DNA of 37,904 bases, from contig JAQUNK010000012.1 of NCBI GenBank assembly GCA_028717645.1, forward strand, positions 1 to 37,904. The letters are read 5' to 3'. Source of the stretch: Candidatus Omnitrophota bacterium. GTDB taxonomy: Bacteria; Omnitrophota; Gorgyraeia; Gygaellales; JAMWDD01. The notes beneath the pieces were generated by a model. The model was not told where the DNA came from, searched no databases, and saw nothing but the letters and a program-made list of their open reading frames with translations. Shown in pieces: positions 14,315 to 22,303 of this stretch; position 1 is the first letter of the stretch, and every line of letters begins with the position of its first letter. The position numbers and the translations under genes are program-made.

Positions 14315-14405
14315 ACCCCGCACCTTCTACGTATTCACAGAGTTTAGAAACTAGAAGGCACGGGGAGAGAAATAATACTTTTTGAATAAAAAGAAGGTGC
14401 GGGGT
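14315..14405 (+). promoter_or_regulatory. Candidate RNA switch controlling pheT translation
   Basis: Three related arms lie in the pheS-pheT gap. Arm A is ACCCCGCACCTTCT (14315-14328), arm B is AGAAGGCACGGGG (14353-14365) and arm C is AGAAGGTGCGGGGT (14392-14405). A pairs perfectly over 14 bases with C, and C contains the AAGG ribosome binding site and runs into the pheT GTG start. A can instead pair with B with a 2-base internal mismatch; a small AGTTT/AAACT stem inside would help that form. The two pairings exclude each other. Confidence 0.6.
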
Positions 14406-16455
14406 GAAAGTTACCTATAATTGGTTAAAAGATTTTGTGCAGATCAAGCTCGCCCCGCAGGCGCTGGCAGAAAAATTGACCATGGCCGGCCTGGAAGTCG
14501 TATCCCTGGAAGAAAAAGACGGCGACTGGGTCCTGGAAATAGAAATTACCTCTAACCGGCCGGACTGGCTTTCGGTCGCCGGCATTGCCCGGGAAGTAGC
14601 AGCGCTGACTAATGTGAAATGCGAAATCCGAAACACTAAATCCGAAACAAATCACAAATCCAAAATTCCAAAAACAAAATTAGAAATCAAAATTGAAGAC
14701 AAAAAAGATTGCCCGCTGTATACCGCCAGGGTGATCCAGAATGTAAAAGTCGCTCAGTCCCCGGGATGGATGAGGAAAAGGCTTGAGCTGGTCGGGATCA
14801 GGCCGGTGAATAACATCGTCGACATTACCAATTATGTACTCTTAGAGACCGGCGAGCCTTTGCACGCGTTTGACCTGGATAAACTGGCGCATCAGGATGG
14901 TTTTGAAATAGCAGTGAGGCGCGCGAGAAATGGTGAAAAAATAATGGCCATCGACGGAAAAGAGCGCACTCTGGATAAAGATATCTTGGTGATCGCCGAC
15001 AGCTTCCGGCCGGTCGCTGTAGCAGGGGTAATCGGCGGCAAGGATACAGAGGTCGGCCCAGGAACAAAAAATATCCTTTTGGAAGCAGCTAAATTTTCTC
15101 CGGTGCTCATCCGCCGCGGCCGCCAGAAACTGGGCATTTCTACGGAATCATCCTACCGTTTTGAACGCGATGTAGATATGGAAAGCGTAAATTTTGCCTC
15201 TTTGCGGGCAGGGCAGATGATACAAAAAGAGGCCGGTGGTGGCACTGTTTTATTTCTTAGCCAGTCCAAGGCCGTTCCTAAATGCCGTCCGAAGCCCATC
15301 AAGCTCGATGTCCAAAAAGTAAAAAATGTTTTGGGCGTAGAAATACCCGTGCCTAAAATAAAAAATATTTTGGGGCATCTGGGCCTGAAGGTAAAAACTG
15401 CGCGCGGCTCCCTGGAAGTTTCCGTGCCGAGTTTCCGTCGCGATCTGCTCAGAGACGTGGACCTTATCGAAGAGGTCTGCCGGATACACGGCTACGGCCT
15501 TATTCCCGTTACTACACCCTGCATCACGCCACAGGTATTCAGTAATGGCGAGTTCGACTTAAATTTCATTATCCGGAATATTTTGATCGCCGAAGGCTTG
15601 AACGAAGTAATTACGCACAGCCTGATCAACGAAGACCTGCTGGAGCGATGCGCGATTGGAACAAAGGGTGTCTTTTTGGACAATCCTTTGAGCAAAGAAT
15701 TGGAAATGCTTAGGCCTACGCTTATCCCGAGCTTTCTTAATGTAACGGCGCATAACCTTAATCGTAAGCTCAAGCCAGTGCGCATATTCGAGATCGCAAA
15801 AAGATTTTTATCACCTGAAAAAGAAGAATATGTTTTGACCATAAGTTTATGCGCTGAGGCATCCTGGTGCGGGATCAATGGTAAGCAGGAAGAAAAAATG
15901 AGCCTCCTACATTTAAAAGGAGTAATAGAGAATTTACTGGAAAGGCTGGGAGTGGGAGGCTGTGATTTTTCACCCGCTGCGCACAATGCCTTCTACGCCA
16001 ATGCGGCGTTCGCCTTAAAAATAGGTAACAGCCAGGCCGGAATAATGGGCCAGGTCAGGCAGGAGATCTTGAATGCCTTTGATATCAAAAATCAGGCCTT
16101 ATTTTTAGCAGAGATAAATCTTGGCGACCTATATAAAGTTATAAATTTGAACCGGCGTTTTATGCCGCTGCCGGCGTATCCGGCGGTTACCCGCGATATT
16201 AGTATTTTAGTCGGAGCGGATATAGGTGTTCAGGAATTAAGCGATTGCATTGAACAAGAAGGCCAGCCTTTTATCAAAGAAGTAAAAGTAGCGGATTTTT
16301 ATGCCGGAGAACACATCCCCAAAGGCTCCCGGGGCCTGACATTCTCTTGCCTTTATCAATCCGCTGAACGGACTTTGCAAGACGACGAAGTAAATGGCGC
16401 GCACCAGAAGATCCTGGAGAACCTGAAAAACAAATTCGGCGCCAAATTGAGATAA
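14404..16455 (+). CDS. pheT: Phenylalanyl-tRNA synthetase beta subunit, short form
   Basis: Beta subunit of PheRS. The 683 aa are shorter than the roughly 785-800 aa of typical bacterial PheT, because the tRNA-binding EMAP-like domain near residues 40-150 is absent. The B1 start MKVTYNWLKDFVQIKL leads quickly to ITSNRPDWLSVAGIAREVAALT. B3/B4 includes RPVNNIVDITNYVLLETGEPLHAFD. The B5 and core region follows, and the C-terminal FDX-ACB-like domain includes YPAVTRDISILVG. Residues about 72-95 are encoded by a low-complexity repeat that appears inserted in frame. The start is GTG 14404. Confidence 0.95.
   Translation: MKVTYNWLKDFVQIKLAPQALAEKLTMAGLEVVSLEEKDGDWVLEIEITSNRPDWLSVAGIAREVAALTNVKCEIRNTKSETNHKSKIPKTKLEIKIEDKKDCPLYTARVIQNVKVAQSPGWMRKRLELVGIRPVNNIVDITNYVLLETGEPLHAFDLDKLAHQDGFEIAVRRARNGEKIMAIDGKERTLDKDILVIADSFRPVAVAGVIGGKDTEVGPGTKNILLEAAKFSPVLIRRGRQKLGISTESSYRFERDVDMESVNFASLRAGQMIQKEAGGGTVLFLSQSKAVPKCRPKPIKLDVQKVKNVLGVEIPVPKIKNILGHLGLKVKTARGSLEVSVPSFRRDLLRDVDLIEEVCRIHGYGLIPVTTPCITPQVFSNGEFDLNFIIRNILIAEGLNEVITHSLINEDLLERCAIGTKGVFLDNPLSKELEMLRPTLIPSFLNVTAHNLNRKLKPVRIFEIAKRFLSPEKEEYVLTISLCAEASWCGINGKQEEKMSLLHLKGVIENLLERLGVGGCDFSPAAHNAFYANAAFALKIGNSQAGIMGQVRQEILNAFDIKNQALFLAEINLGDLYKVINLNRRFMPLPAYPAVTRDISILVGADIGVQELSDCIEQEGQPFIKEVKVADFYAGEHIPKGSRGLTFSCLYQSAERTLQDDEVNGAHQKILENLKNKFGAKLR
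14620..14688 (+). repeat. AT-rich imperfect repeat within pheT
   Basis: Imperfect tandem units of the form AAATCCGAAACA / AAATCACAAATCC / AAAATTCCAAAAAC differ sharply in composition from the surrounding gene. From memory, the same repeat style occurs dispersed in environmental genomes; this is not checked. It keeps the frame and adds about 23 residues rich in K, N, T and S. Confidence 0.5.
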
Positions 16456-16502
16456 CCATCCCGCCTATAAAGAAAGCGCTAAATTAGTTTCGCCGCGAAG
16501 GC

Positions 16503-16530
16503 TTGATTTTACAGGCCTATGTGTTATACT
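16503..16530 (+). promoter_or_regulatory. 6S RNA promoter
   Basis: TTGATT (16503-16508), a 16-base spacer and TATACT (16525-16530). The expected start is near 16537, just before the 6S RNA closing stem. Confidence 0.7.
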
Positions 16531-16537
16531 TGGGTTA

Positions 16538-16702
16538 GACGATAAATTCCCTGCCATGTGCGTCGGATACTTTATATTAGTGAACCAACACTAAGTTAAA
16601 GGGAGCCCACATTCACTTCATCTGAGGATGATCTGAGAGGGCACCCACCTGTTCCTAAAAGGGTTCAGCTAGACTAAGTCCGACGGCAAGGGCGGGGATT
16701 AA
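16538..16702 (+). ncRNA. ssrS: 6S RNA
   Basis: 6S RNA mimics an open promoter and holds the housekeeping RNA polymerase. The ends pair: AATTCCC (16545-16551) with GGGGATT (16694-16700), and GTCGGA (16562-16567) with TCCGAC (16678-16683). Inside are the typical blocks GTGAACC, AAAGGGAGCCCACA, a central region and GGGCACCCACCTG, then GGGTTCA, which pairs back to TGAACC. The long stem with a large central bulge is the family shape. Length is about 165 nt. A good promoter precedes it and no ORF covers it. Confidence 0.85.
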
Positions 16703-16703
16703 T

Positions 16704-16760
16704 TTGGCGCAAAGTGCAAAGCGAAAAACACCGTTTTAGTTTCGCACTTTGCGCTTTACA
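16704..16760. repeat. Palindromic repeat, possible 6S RNA terminator
   Basis: GCGCAAAGTGC (16707-16717) and GCACTTTGCGC (16744-16754) are perfect 11-base arms. Inside are further complementary parts (GCGAAAA, GTTTTAGTTTC). The CAAAGTGCAAAGCGAAAAA style recalls dispersed elements of environmental genomes, from memory. It starts right after 6S RNA and ends just before rarA, so it could end the 6S transcript and also carry part of the rarA promoter. Confidence 0.55.
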
Positions 16761-16769
16761 TTTTATACT
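16741..16769 (+). promoter_or_regulatory. Possible rarA promoter
   Basis: A TATACT -10 at 16764-16769 lies 9 bases before the rarA ATG, with a partial -35 (TTCGCA, 16741-16746) in the palindromic repeat. If used, the message would be nearly leaderless. No ribosome binding site is visible. Confidence 0.4.
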
Positions 16770-16778
16770 GCGATCATT

Positions 16779-18086
16779 ATGGACCTCTTCGAACAAGAAA
16801 AACCACAAAATCCCAAAGACCTTCCTTTGGCCGTGCGTATGCGGCCGGTGAGCCTGGAGGAATATGTTGGCCAGGAGCACATCCTGGGCAAAGGCAAGCT
16901 CCTGCGCCGCGCGATCGAAGCCGACCGCATTACTTCTTTGATCTTATACGGCCCGCCGGGCGTGGGCAAGACCTCTCTGGCCTGGTGCATCGCCAATGTC
17001 ACCAAATCAAATTACATTGCCATCAATGCCACTACTTCCAATGTCGAAGAATTAAGAAAGGTGATCGCCCAGGCCAAACAGAAAAAATCATCCGGGAAAA
17101 AAACCATCCTTTTTATCGACGAGATCCACCGTTTTAACAAGGCCCAGCAGGATGTGCTCATGCCCGACGTGGAAGAGGGGAATCCCATCCTGATCGGCGC
17201 CACTGTGCATAACCCTTATTTTTCGCTGGTCGCACCGCTCCTTTCCCGATCACTGGTCCTGGAATTAAAGTCCTTAAAAGAAGAGGATATTTTAAAGATC
17301 CTCAATTCCGCGCTGAAGGATAAAACCAAAGGCCTGGGCGACTTAAAGGTAAAAGCGGATAAAAAGGCCCTAGCCTTTTTGGCTAAAACCTGCGAGGGCG
17401 ACGCGCGCCGGGCGCTCAATGCGCTGGAGGTGGGAGTATTGACCACTCTTCCGGCGAAAGACGGGACGATAGATCTAGATCTGGCGGCCGCTTCCGAGTC
17501 GATGCAGAAAAAGGCCGTGGTTTACGACCGCGACGAAGACGCGCATTATGATACCGCCTCGGCATTCATCAAATCCATGCGCGGTTCTGACCCGGATGCG
17601 GCAATTTATTGGATGGCCAAAATGCTTTATGCCGGCGAGGACCCGCGTTTCATCGCCCGCCGGATCTGTATCTGTGCAGCCGAAGACGTGGGCAATGCCG
17701 ATCCTTTGGCTATCGTCCTGGCGAACGCAGCCTTACAGATCTCTGAATTCATCGGGCTGCCCGAGGCGCGTATACCACTGGCCCAGGCGGCGATTTATGT
17801 GGCCTGTGCACCTAAATCCAATGCCAGTTACCTGGCCATCGATAAAGCCACCCAAGACATAGAAAGCGAGAAGGTCCAGGAGGTCCCCGATCACCTCAAA
17901 GACACACACTATTCGGGTGCAGAGAAACTCGGCCACGGCAAAGATTATAAATACGCGCACGATTTTCCCGGCCATTACGTCAAGCAGAAATATACCCGCA
18001 AAAAAGTCAAATACTACCAACCCACCGACAGCGGCTTCGAGGCCAAGATCAAACAGCGCCTGGAAAAGCTCGAAAATAATAAATAA
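16779..18086 (+). CDS. rarA: Replication-associated recombination protein RarA (MgsA) ATPase
   Basis: AAA+ ATPase of the clamp-loader clade acting at stalled replication forks. The 435 aa run [28 protein letters not shown], Walker [13 protein letters not shown], Walker [17 protein letters not shown] and the sensor region [11 protein letters not shown]. The C-terminal tetramerisation domain is seen in [22 protein letters not shown] and the final [15 protein letters not shown] 16779 gives the normal N-terminus. A TTG 30 bases upstream would read the repeat. No ribosome binding site precedes it. Confidence 0.96.
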   Translation: MDLFEQEKPQNPKDLPLAVRMRPVSLEEYVGQEHILGKGKLLRRAIEADRITSLILYGPPGVGKTSLAWCIANVTKSNYIAINATTSNVEELRKVIAQAKQKKSSGKKTILFIDEIHRFNKAQQDVLMPDVEEGNPILIGATVHNPYFSLVAPLLSRSLVLELKSLKEEDILKILNSALKDKTKGLGDLKVKADKKALAFLAKTCEGDARRALNALEVGVLTTLPAKDGTIDLDLAAASESMQKKAVVYDRDEDAHYDTASAFIKSMRGSDPDAAIYWMAKMLYAGEDPRFIARRICICAAEDVGNADPLAIVLANAALQISEFIGLPEARIPLAQAAIYVACAPKSNASYLAIDKATQDIESEKVQEVPDHLKDTHYSGAEKLGHGKDYKYAHDFPGHYVKQKYTRKKVKYYQPTDSGFEAKIKQRLEKLENNK

Positions 18087-18176
18087 TCCTTCATCAACAG
18101 ATTTCCTTATTTTTACGCAGGGACGGGGCCCCGGATCAGCAGGCAGGACCCGCGTACTTTAATGCATATTTTTCCC

Positions 18177-18205
18177 TTGAGCACATGACTAAAATGTGCT
18201 AAAAT
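18177..18205 (+). promoter_or_regulatory. metV promoter with embedded dyad operator
   Basis: TTGAGC (18177-18182), a 17-base spacer and TAAAAT (18200-18205). A perfect dyad AGCACAT-7 bases-ATGTGCT (18180-18186, 18194-18200) fills the space between the two boxes, the classic place for a repressor operator. The regulator is unknown. Confidence 0.65.
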
Positions 18206-18229
18206 TAGAGGCGAAGAAGGGAATGTACC

Positions 18230-18886
18230 ATGATTATTACAGAGCAGAAAGCTATTGCAGAGATTATAGATAGCTTAAAAGAATACAGCAAAGTTTTCCT
18301 CATCGGTTGCGGCGAATGCGCGACCACCTGTAAGACCGGCGGTAAGGATGAATTGGCCAAAATGCAGCAAGAGCTGGAAAAGGCCGGTAAAACAGTGGTG
18401 GGCATAGGCATTCCTGACGCGCCCTGCGTCGCCGCCAAACTAAAAACAGAGTTGGCGAAAAACATGCCTGCTTTACGCAGCGCCGAAGCAGCCCTGATCT
18501 TGGCCTGCGGCCTGGGGGTGCAATCATTCAAAGACAATGACCGCCTGGGCCTGGCAGCCATACCCGCCTGTAATACTTTGTTCGGCGCGACCATGGACGC
18601 CCAAGGCAATTTCTATGAAAAATGTTCGCTCTGCGGCGAATGCGTTTTGGCAACCACCGGCGGGATCTGCCCGATCACGCTTTGCCCCAAAGGCCTGCTT
18701 AACGGCCCTTGCGGCGGCATGAATAAAGGTAAATGCGAAGTAGACAGCGAGAAAGATTGCGCCTGGGTGCTCATTTACAAGGAATTGGAAAAAAAGAACA
18801 AACTGATGGAATTTAAGAAAGTAAAAAAGGCGAAGGATTTTAAGAAATCAACCAAGCCGCACAGGCTAATGATGGCGGGTAAATAA
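18230..18886 (+). CDS. metV: MetV-type methylenetetrahydrofolate reductase partner (MTHFR_C family)
   Basis: MTHFR C-terminal family, the zinc/iron-sulfur partner of MetF in acetogens, where MetFV reduces methylene-THF to methyl-THF in the Wood-Ljungdahl pathway. The 218 aa show the cysteine motifs GCGECATTCKTGG (residues about 26-38), CSLCGECVLATTGGICPITL and KGLLNGPCGGMNKGKCEV, and a lysine-rich tail. AAGGGA precedes ATG 18230. No metF is adjacent, so the partner must be elsewhere. A 1-base gap leads to a Fe-S scaffold gene, which fits the need for Fe-S centres. The C1 link is strengthened by formyl-THF cyclo-ligase two genes on. Confidence 0.85.
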   Translation: MIITEQKAIAEIIDSLKEYSKVFLIGCGECATTCKTGGKDELAKMQQELEKAGKTVVGIGIPDAPCVAAKLKTELAKNMPALRSAEAALILACGLGVQSFKDNDRLGLAAIPACNTLFGATMDAQGNFYEKCSLCGECVLATTGGICPITLCPKGLLNGPCGGMNKGKCEVDSEKDCAWVLIYKELEKKNKLMEFKKVKKAKDFKKSTKPHRLMMAGK

Positions 18887-18887
18887 A

Positions 18888-19325
18888 ATGGCAGACCTAC
18901 CGTATTCTGAAAAAGTAATGGACCACTTCCTGCATCCCAGGAACGTCGGAGAGATCCCCGACGCCAGCGGCATCGGCAACGTCGGCAATCCTATCTGCGG
19001 CGATGTGATGCGCATGTATATCAAGATACAAAGCAACGTCATTGTGGACGCAAAGTTCAAGACCTTCGGCTGTGGAGCGGCTATTTCGACCAGCTCCATG
19101 GTCACCGAAATGGTCAAAGGAAAGACCATTGAGGATGCATTAAAGATCTCCAACAAGGCCGTGGCTGAAGCCTTAGGTGGCCTGCCGCCGATAAAAATGC
19201 ATTGTTCGGTCCTGGCAGAAGAAGCGCTGCGCGCGGCATTGAGGGATTATTACCAGAGGGCCGGTTTGGATGCGCCGGAAGAGCTGAAAAACGAGCCTAA
19301 GCACACACATGAACATGAAGGGTAA
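18888..19325 (+). CDS. IscU/NifU-type iron-sulfur cluster scaffold
   Basis: Scaffold on which Fe-S clusters are built. The 145 aa have MADLPYSEKVMDHFLHPRNVG, the three conserved cysteines in GNPICGD, TFGCGAAI and KMHCSVLA, and a histidine-rich end (HTHEHEG). The size fits the NifU N-terminal/IscU domain alone. No cysteine desulfurase is next to it. It starts 1 base after metV and its 3' end overlaps the following gene by 17 bases. Confidence 0.92.
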   Translation: MADLPYSEKVMDHFLHPRNVGEIPDASGIGNVGNPICGDVMRMYIKIQSNVIVDAKFKTFGCGAAISTSSMVTEMVKGKTIEDALKISNKAVAEALGGLPPIKMHCSVLAEEALRAALRDYYQRAGLDAPEELKNEPKHTHEHEG

Positions 19326-19881
19326 AACCCTAACGGGGTTGACAAAAGAGCAAATTAGGGTTAAAATAATTTCGCAATTAAGAAATCAAAAGGAGGAAGA
19401 ACGCCTTAAGAGAAGTGGGAAAATTTTAACCAAATTTTTTAGATTGGACAGGGTTAAAAAGGCAAAACTGATTATGTTTTTCATCGCCCTGGACGCAGAG
19501 GTAAGCACGGATAGAATGATTAAAAAAGCACTGAAAATGGGTAAAAAAATAGCCGTACCCGTATGTGCGACCAAGAGTTGTAAGATATCTCCCTGCAGGT
19601 TGGGATTAAACGAGAAATTAAAAAGAGGTCCTTACGGTATATATGAGCCTGTGGCCAGGGAATTCCTGCCGCTTTCCAGGCTCGACGTGGTGGTGGTCCC
19701 GGGAATCGCGTTTGACGCGCAAGGGAACCGCCTCGGCCGCGGCAAAGGTTACTATGACCGTTTCTTAAAGAGGCTGCCGCCGAAAACTTATCGCATAGGA
19801 CTGGCTTTTGATTTTCAGATCTTACCTTCTATCCCCTTATCGCGTCACGACTGTAACGTCGACAGAGTACTTTTTGCCTAA
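19309..19881 (+). CDS. 5-formyltetrahydrofolate cyclo-ligase
   Basis: Converts 5-formyl-THF to 5,10-methenyl-THF with ATP. Up to 190 aa, with the family's C-terminal motif VVVPGIAFDAQGNRLGRGKG followed by YYDRFL, and KRGPYGIYEPV in the middle. The start is uncertain. ATG 19309 lies in nifU and has no ribosome binding site; TTG 19339 (LTKEQIRVKIISQL) matches typical N-termini better and would give 180 aa. An AACCCTAA/TTAGGGTT inverted repeat (19326-19333, 19355-19362) spans this start region. The gene is often near 6S RNA in other bacteria; here they are 2.6 kb apart. Confidence 0.9.
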   Translation: MNMKGKTLTGLTKEQIRVKIISQLRNQKEEERLKRSGKILTKFFRLDRVKKAKLIMFFIALDAEVSTDRMIKKALKMGKKIAVPVCATKSCKISPCRLGLNEKLKRGPYGIYEPVAREFLPLSRLDVVVVPGIAFDAQGNRLGRGKGYYDRFLKRLPPKTYRIGLAFDFQILPSIPLSRHDCNVDRVLFA

Positions 19882-19964
19882 AACCTCCGTCCAGTTCTAA
19901 AAAACAAAACGTAAAAAGTTCCCGTGTTTTTCGCGGGATCGGCATATCTATAGTCACGGAGGTT
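19882..19964 (+). promoter_or_regulatory. Structured rny leader hiding the ribosome binding site
   Basis: AACCTCCGT (19882-19890), right after the previous stop, is perfectly complementary to ACGGAGGTT (19956-19964), which holds the GGAGG ribosome binding site of rny. Between them is a compact hairpin CCCGTG-TTTTT-CGCGGG (19921-19937). Folding would block rny translation, suggesting a switch or autoregulation. No known riboswitch class was recognised. Confidence 0.5.
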
Positions 19965-19971
19965 ATTTAAA

Positions 19972-21525
19972 ATGACCAGTATAATTATTGCTTTAATCGT
20001 CGGCCTGGCGGGTTTGGCCGTAGGTTATTATCTAAGAAAAGTATGGGCGGAAAAGAAGATCGAAGACGCCGAGGCGCAGGCGCGCCATATCCTGGAACAG
20101 GCAAAAAGGGAGGCCCAGGATAAGCACCGTCAAATGGAGTTGGAGGCAAAGGATCTTTTATACCGCATGCGCCAGGATTTCGAGCGCGAGACGAAAGACC
20201 GCCGCCAGGAACTTGCCGCGCAGGAAAAAAGGCTGTTGCAAAAAGAAGAAAATGTCGACCGCCGGCTGAATTTCCTGGAAAATAAGGAAAAAGAACTGGA
20301 AGGAAAAATTCAGAATTTAAGAACACAGGAAGAAGGTTTTAAGGCCAAAGAAACACAGCTGAGTGGCTTGATCAATGAAGAAAAGAGCCGGCTGCAGAAA
20401 ATATCTTCACTTTCTGCAGAAGAGGCCAAGAAAATACTCTTGGCGCGTATTGCCGAGGAATTAAGCGGAGAAAAAGCGGTGATGATCAAAAAGGCGGAAG
20501 AAGAAGCGCGCAGCGCCTCCGAAAAAAAGGCGCGCGAGATCATCAGCCTGGCCATTCAGAGGATCGCCGCGGAACATACGGCTGAATCTACGGTGAGCGT
20601 CGTGGCATTGCCGAATGACGAAATGAAGGGCCGGGTCATCGGAAGAGAGGGCCGTAACATCCGTGCCCTGGAAATGGCCACGGGTGTTGACGTGATCATC
20701 GATGATACGCCTGAGGCAGTGACCCTTTCCGGTTTTGACCCGGTAAGGCGCGAGGTCGCACGGCTTTCCTTGGAAAAACTGATCACCGACGGCCGGATAC
20801 ATCCGGGAAGGATCGAAGAGGTTGTAGAGAAGACCAAGCAGGAATTGGAAGAAAAGATCCGCGAGGAAGGCGAGCGTGCCGCTTTCGACGTGGGCATACA
20901 CGGCCTGCATCCGGAATTGATCAAGCTCCTGGGCCGCTTAAAATACCGTACCAGCTACGGGCAGAATACCCTGCAACATTCCAAGGAAGTAGCTTTTCTT
21001 TTGGGGATCATGGCCTCGGAACTGGGTGCTGATTTTAGGCTCGCCAGAAGGATCGGGCTTTTGCATGATATCGGCAAGGCTGTGGACCACCAGGTAGAAG
21101 GTACGCACGCCAGCCTGGGTGCGGAACTGGCCAAAAAATACGGCGAGAGCGCAGATGTTATTCACGCCATTGAAGCGCACCATGAAGAGGCACAGCCGCA
21201 GACAGTTTATGCGGTCCTCGCTGCTGCCGCAGACGCGATCAGCGCGGCGCGTCCCGGTGCCAGGCGTGAAACACTGGAGACCTACATCAAGAGGTTGGAA
21301 AAACTGGAGTCTATCGCCAATCTCTTCAAGGGGGTTGAAAAATCTTACGCCATCCAGGCGGGCCGCGAGATCCGGGTCATTGTACAGCCGGACAAACTTA
21401 CTGACAGCGAGTCGGTGAGCCTGGCGCATGAGATCCGTAAAAAAATAGAAGAGGGTATGGAATATCCCGGTCAGATCAAGGTTACGGTGATCAGGGAAAC
21501 CCGGGCCATAGAATACGCAAAATAA
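19972..21525 (+). CDS. rny: Ribonuclease Y
   Basis: Membrane-anchored endoribonuclease that starts mRNA decay. The 517 aa have an N-terminal membrane segment ([20 protein letters not shown]), a long coiled coil (about 25-200), a KH domain ([20 protein letters not shown]) and an HD domain with HDIGKAVD and [11 protein letters not shown], ending [14 protein letters not shown]. Length is normal. The ribosome binding site GGAGG lies in a complementary leader arm. ymdB follows after 1 base, the usual rny-ymdB pair. Confidence 0.97.
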   Translation: MTSIIIALIVGLAGLAVGYYLRKVWAEKKIEDAEAQARHILEQAKREAQDKHRQMELEAKDLLYRMRQDFERETKDRRQELAAQEKRLLQKEENVDRRLNFLENKEKELEGKIQNLRTQEEGFKAKETQLSGLINEEKSRLQKISSLSAEEAKKILLARIAEELSGEKAVMIKKAEEEARSASEKKAREIISLAIQRIAAEHTAESTVSVVALPNDEMKGRVIGREGRNIRALEMATGVDVIIDDTPEAVTLSGFDPVRREVARLSLEKLITDGRIHPGRIEEVVEKTKQELEEKIREEGERAAFDVGIHGLHPELIKLLGRLKYRTSYGQNTLQHSKEVAFLLGIMASELGADFRLARRIGLLHDIGKAVDHQVEGTHASLGAELAKKYGESADVIHAIEAHHEEAQPQTVYAVLAAAADAISAARPGARRETLETYIKRLEKLESIANLFKGVEKSYAIQAGREIRVIVQPDKLTDSESVSLAHEIRKKIEEGMEYPGQIKVTVIRETRAIEYAK

Positions 21526-21526
21526 A

Positions 21527-22303
21527 ATGAAAGTATTATTTATCGGCGACATAGTAGGAAACCCCGGGCGGGACATCGTCTCGCGGGTGGTGCCTGTTTT
21601 AAGAAAAGAACATCATCTTGATTTTGTCATCGCCAACGCGGAAAATGCCGCGGGCGGCTCAGGCATTACCCCCTCTATTGCCAAAGAACTTTTTGGCTAT
21701 GGTGTGGATGTCCTTACTTCCGGAGACCACATCTGGAAAAAAAGGGAAGTCCTGGAGGTCATCGATACAGAACCAAGATTATTGCGGCCGATCAATTTCC
21801 CTGAAGGTGCGTCGGGAAAGGGCCGGGGGCTCTATGCTACGCCTTCCGGAGAGAATATCGGAGTGATCAATGCCAATGGCCGGGTATTTATGCAGGCGTT
21901 GGATTGCCCTTTCCGGGCCACGCGCGCCGCAGTTGAGGAACTACGCAGGTCCACCAAGGTGATTATTGTGGATATCCATGCCGAGGCCACTTCCGAAAAA
22001 ATGGCCCTGGGCTGGTACCTCGACGGAAAAGTTTCTGCGGTATTGGGTACACATACGCACGTCCAGACCGCGGATGAAAGGATCCTGCCGCAAGGCACAG
22101 CCTATATTACCGACGTGGGTATGTGCGGCCCGATGGACTCGGTGATCGGCAGGAGGGTAGAAGATGTCATCCCGCGTTTCTTAAGCGGGATGCCGCTGCG
22201 TTTTGAAGTAGCGGCGGGTAACGTCCAGTTAAGCGGTGTAGTCCTGGATATAGATTCCGGCACGGGTAGCACCCGTTCCATCGCGCGTATACAGAAGAAA
22301 TGA
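21527..22303 (+). CDS. ymdB: YmdB-type metallophosphoesterase
   Basis: Metal-dependent phosphoesterase of the YmdB family, in B. subtilis a 2',3'-cyclic nucleotide phosphodiesterase coupled to RNase Y. The 258 aa include the metal ligands in FIGDIVGNPGRD, NAENAAGG, TSGDHIWKK, DIHAEATSE and GTHTHVQTAD, plus TDVGMCGPMDSVIG. It follows rny at 1 base and overlaps the next gene by 4 bases (ATGA). Confidence 0.94.
   Translation: MKVLFIGDIVGNPGRDIVSRVVPVLRKEHHLDFVIANAENAAGGSGITPSIAKELFGYGVDVLTSGDHIWKKREVLEVIDTEPRLLRPINFPEGASGKGRGLYATPSGENIGVINANGRVFMQALDCPFRATRAAVEELRRSTKVIIVDIHAEATSEKMALGWYLDGKVSAVLGTHTHVQTADERILPQGTAYITDVGMCGPMDSVIGRRVEDVIPRFLSGMPLRFEVAAGNVQLSGVVLDIDSGTGSTRSIARIQKK

Noticed and set aside
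18087-18176. Gene or RNA in the gap between rarA and the metV promoter
   Set aside because: A GGGGCCCC palindrome is present, but no ORF, convincing terminator or known RNA was seen.
19882-19971. Known riboswitch before rny
   Set aside because: No consensus core of the c-di-GMP, SAM, TPP, cobalamin or fluoride classes could be recognised, so only a structured leader is claimed.
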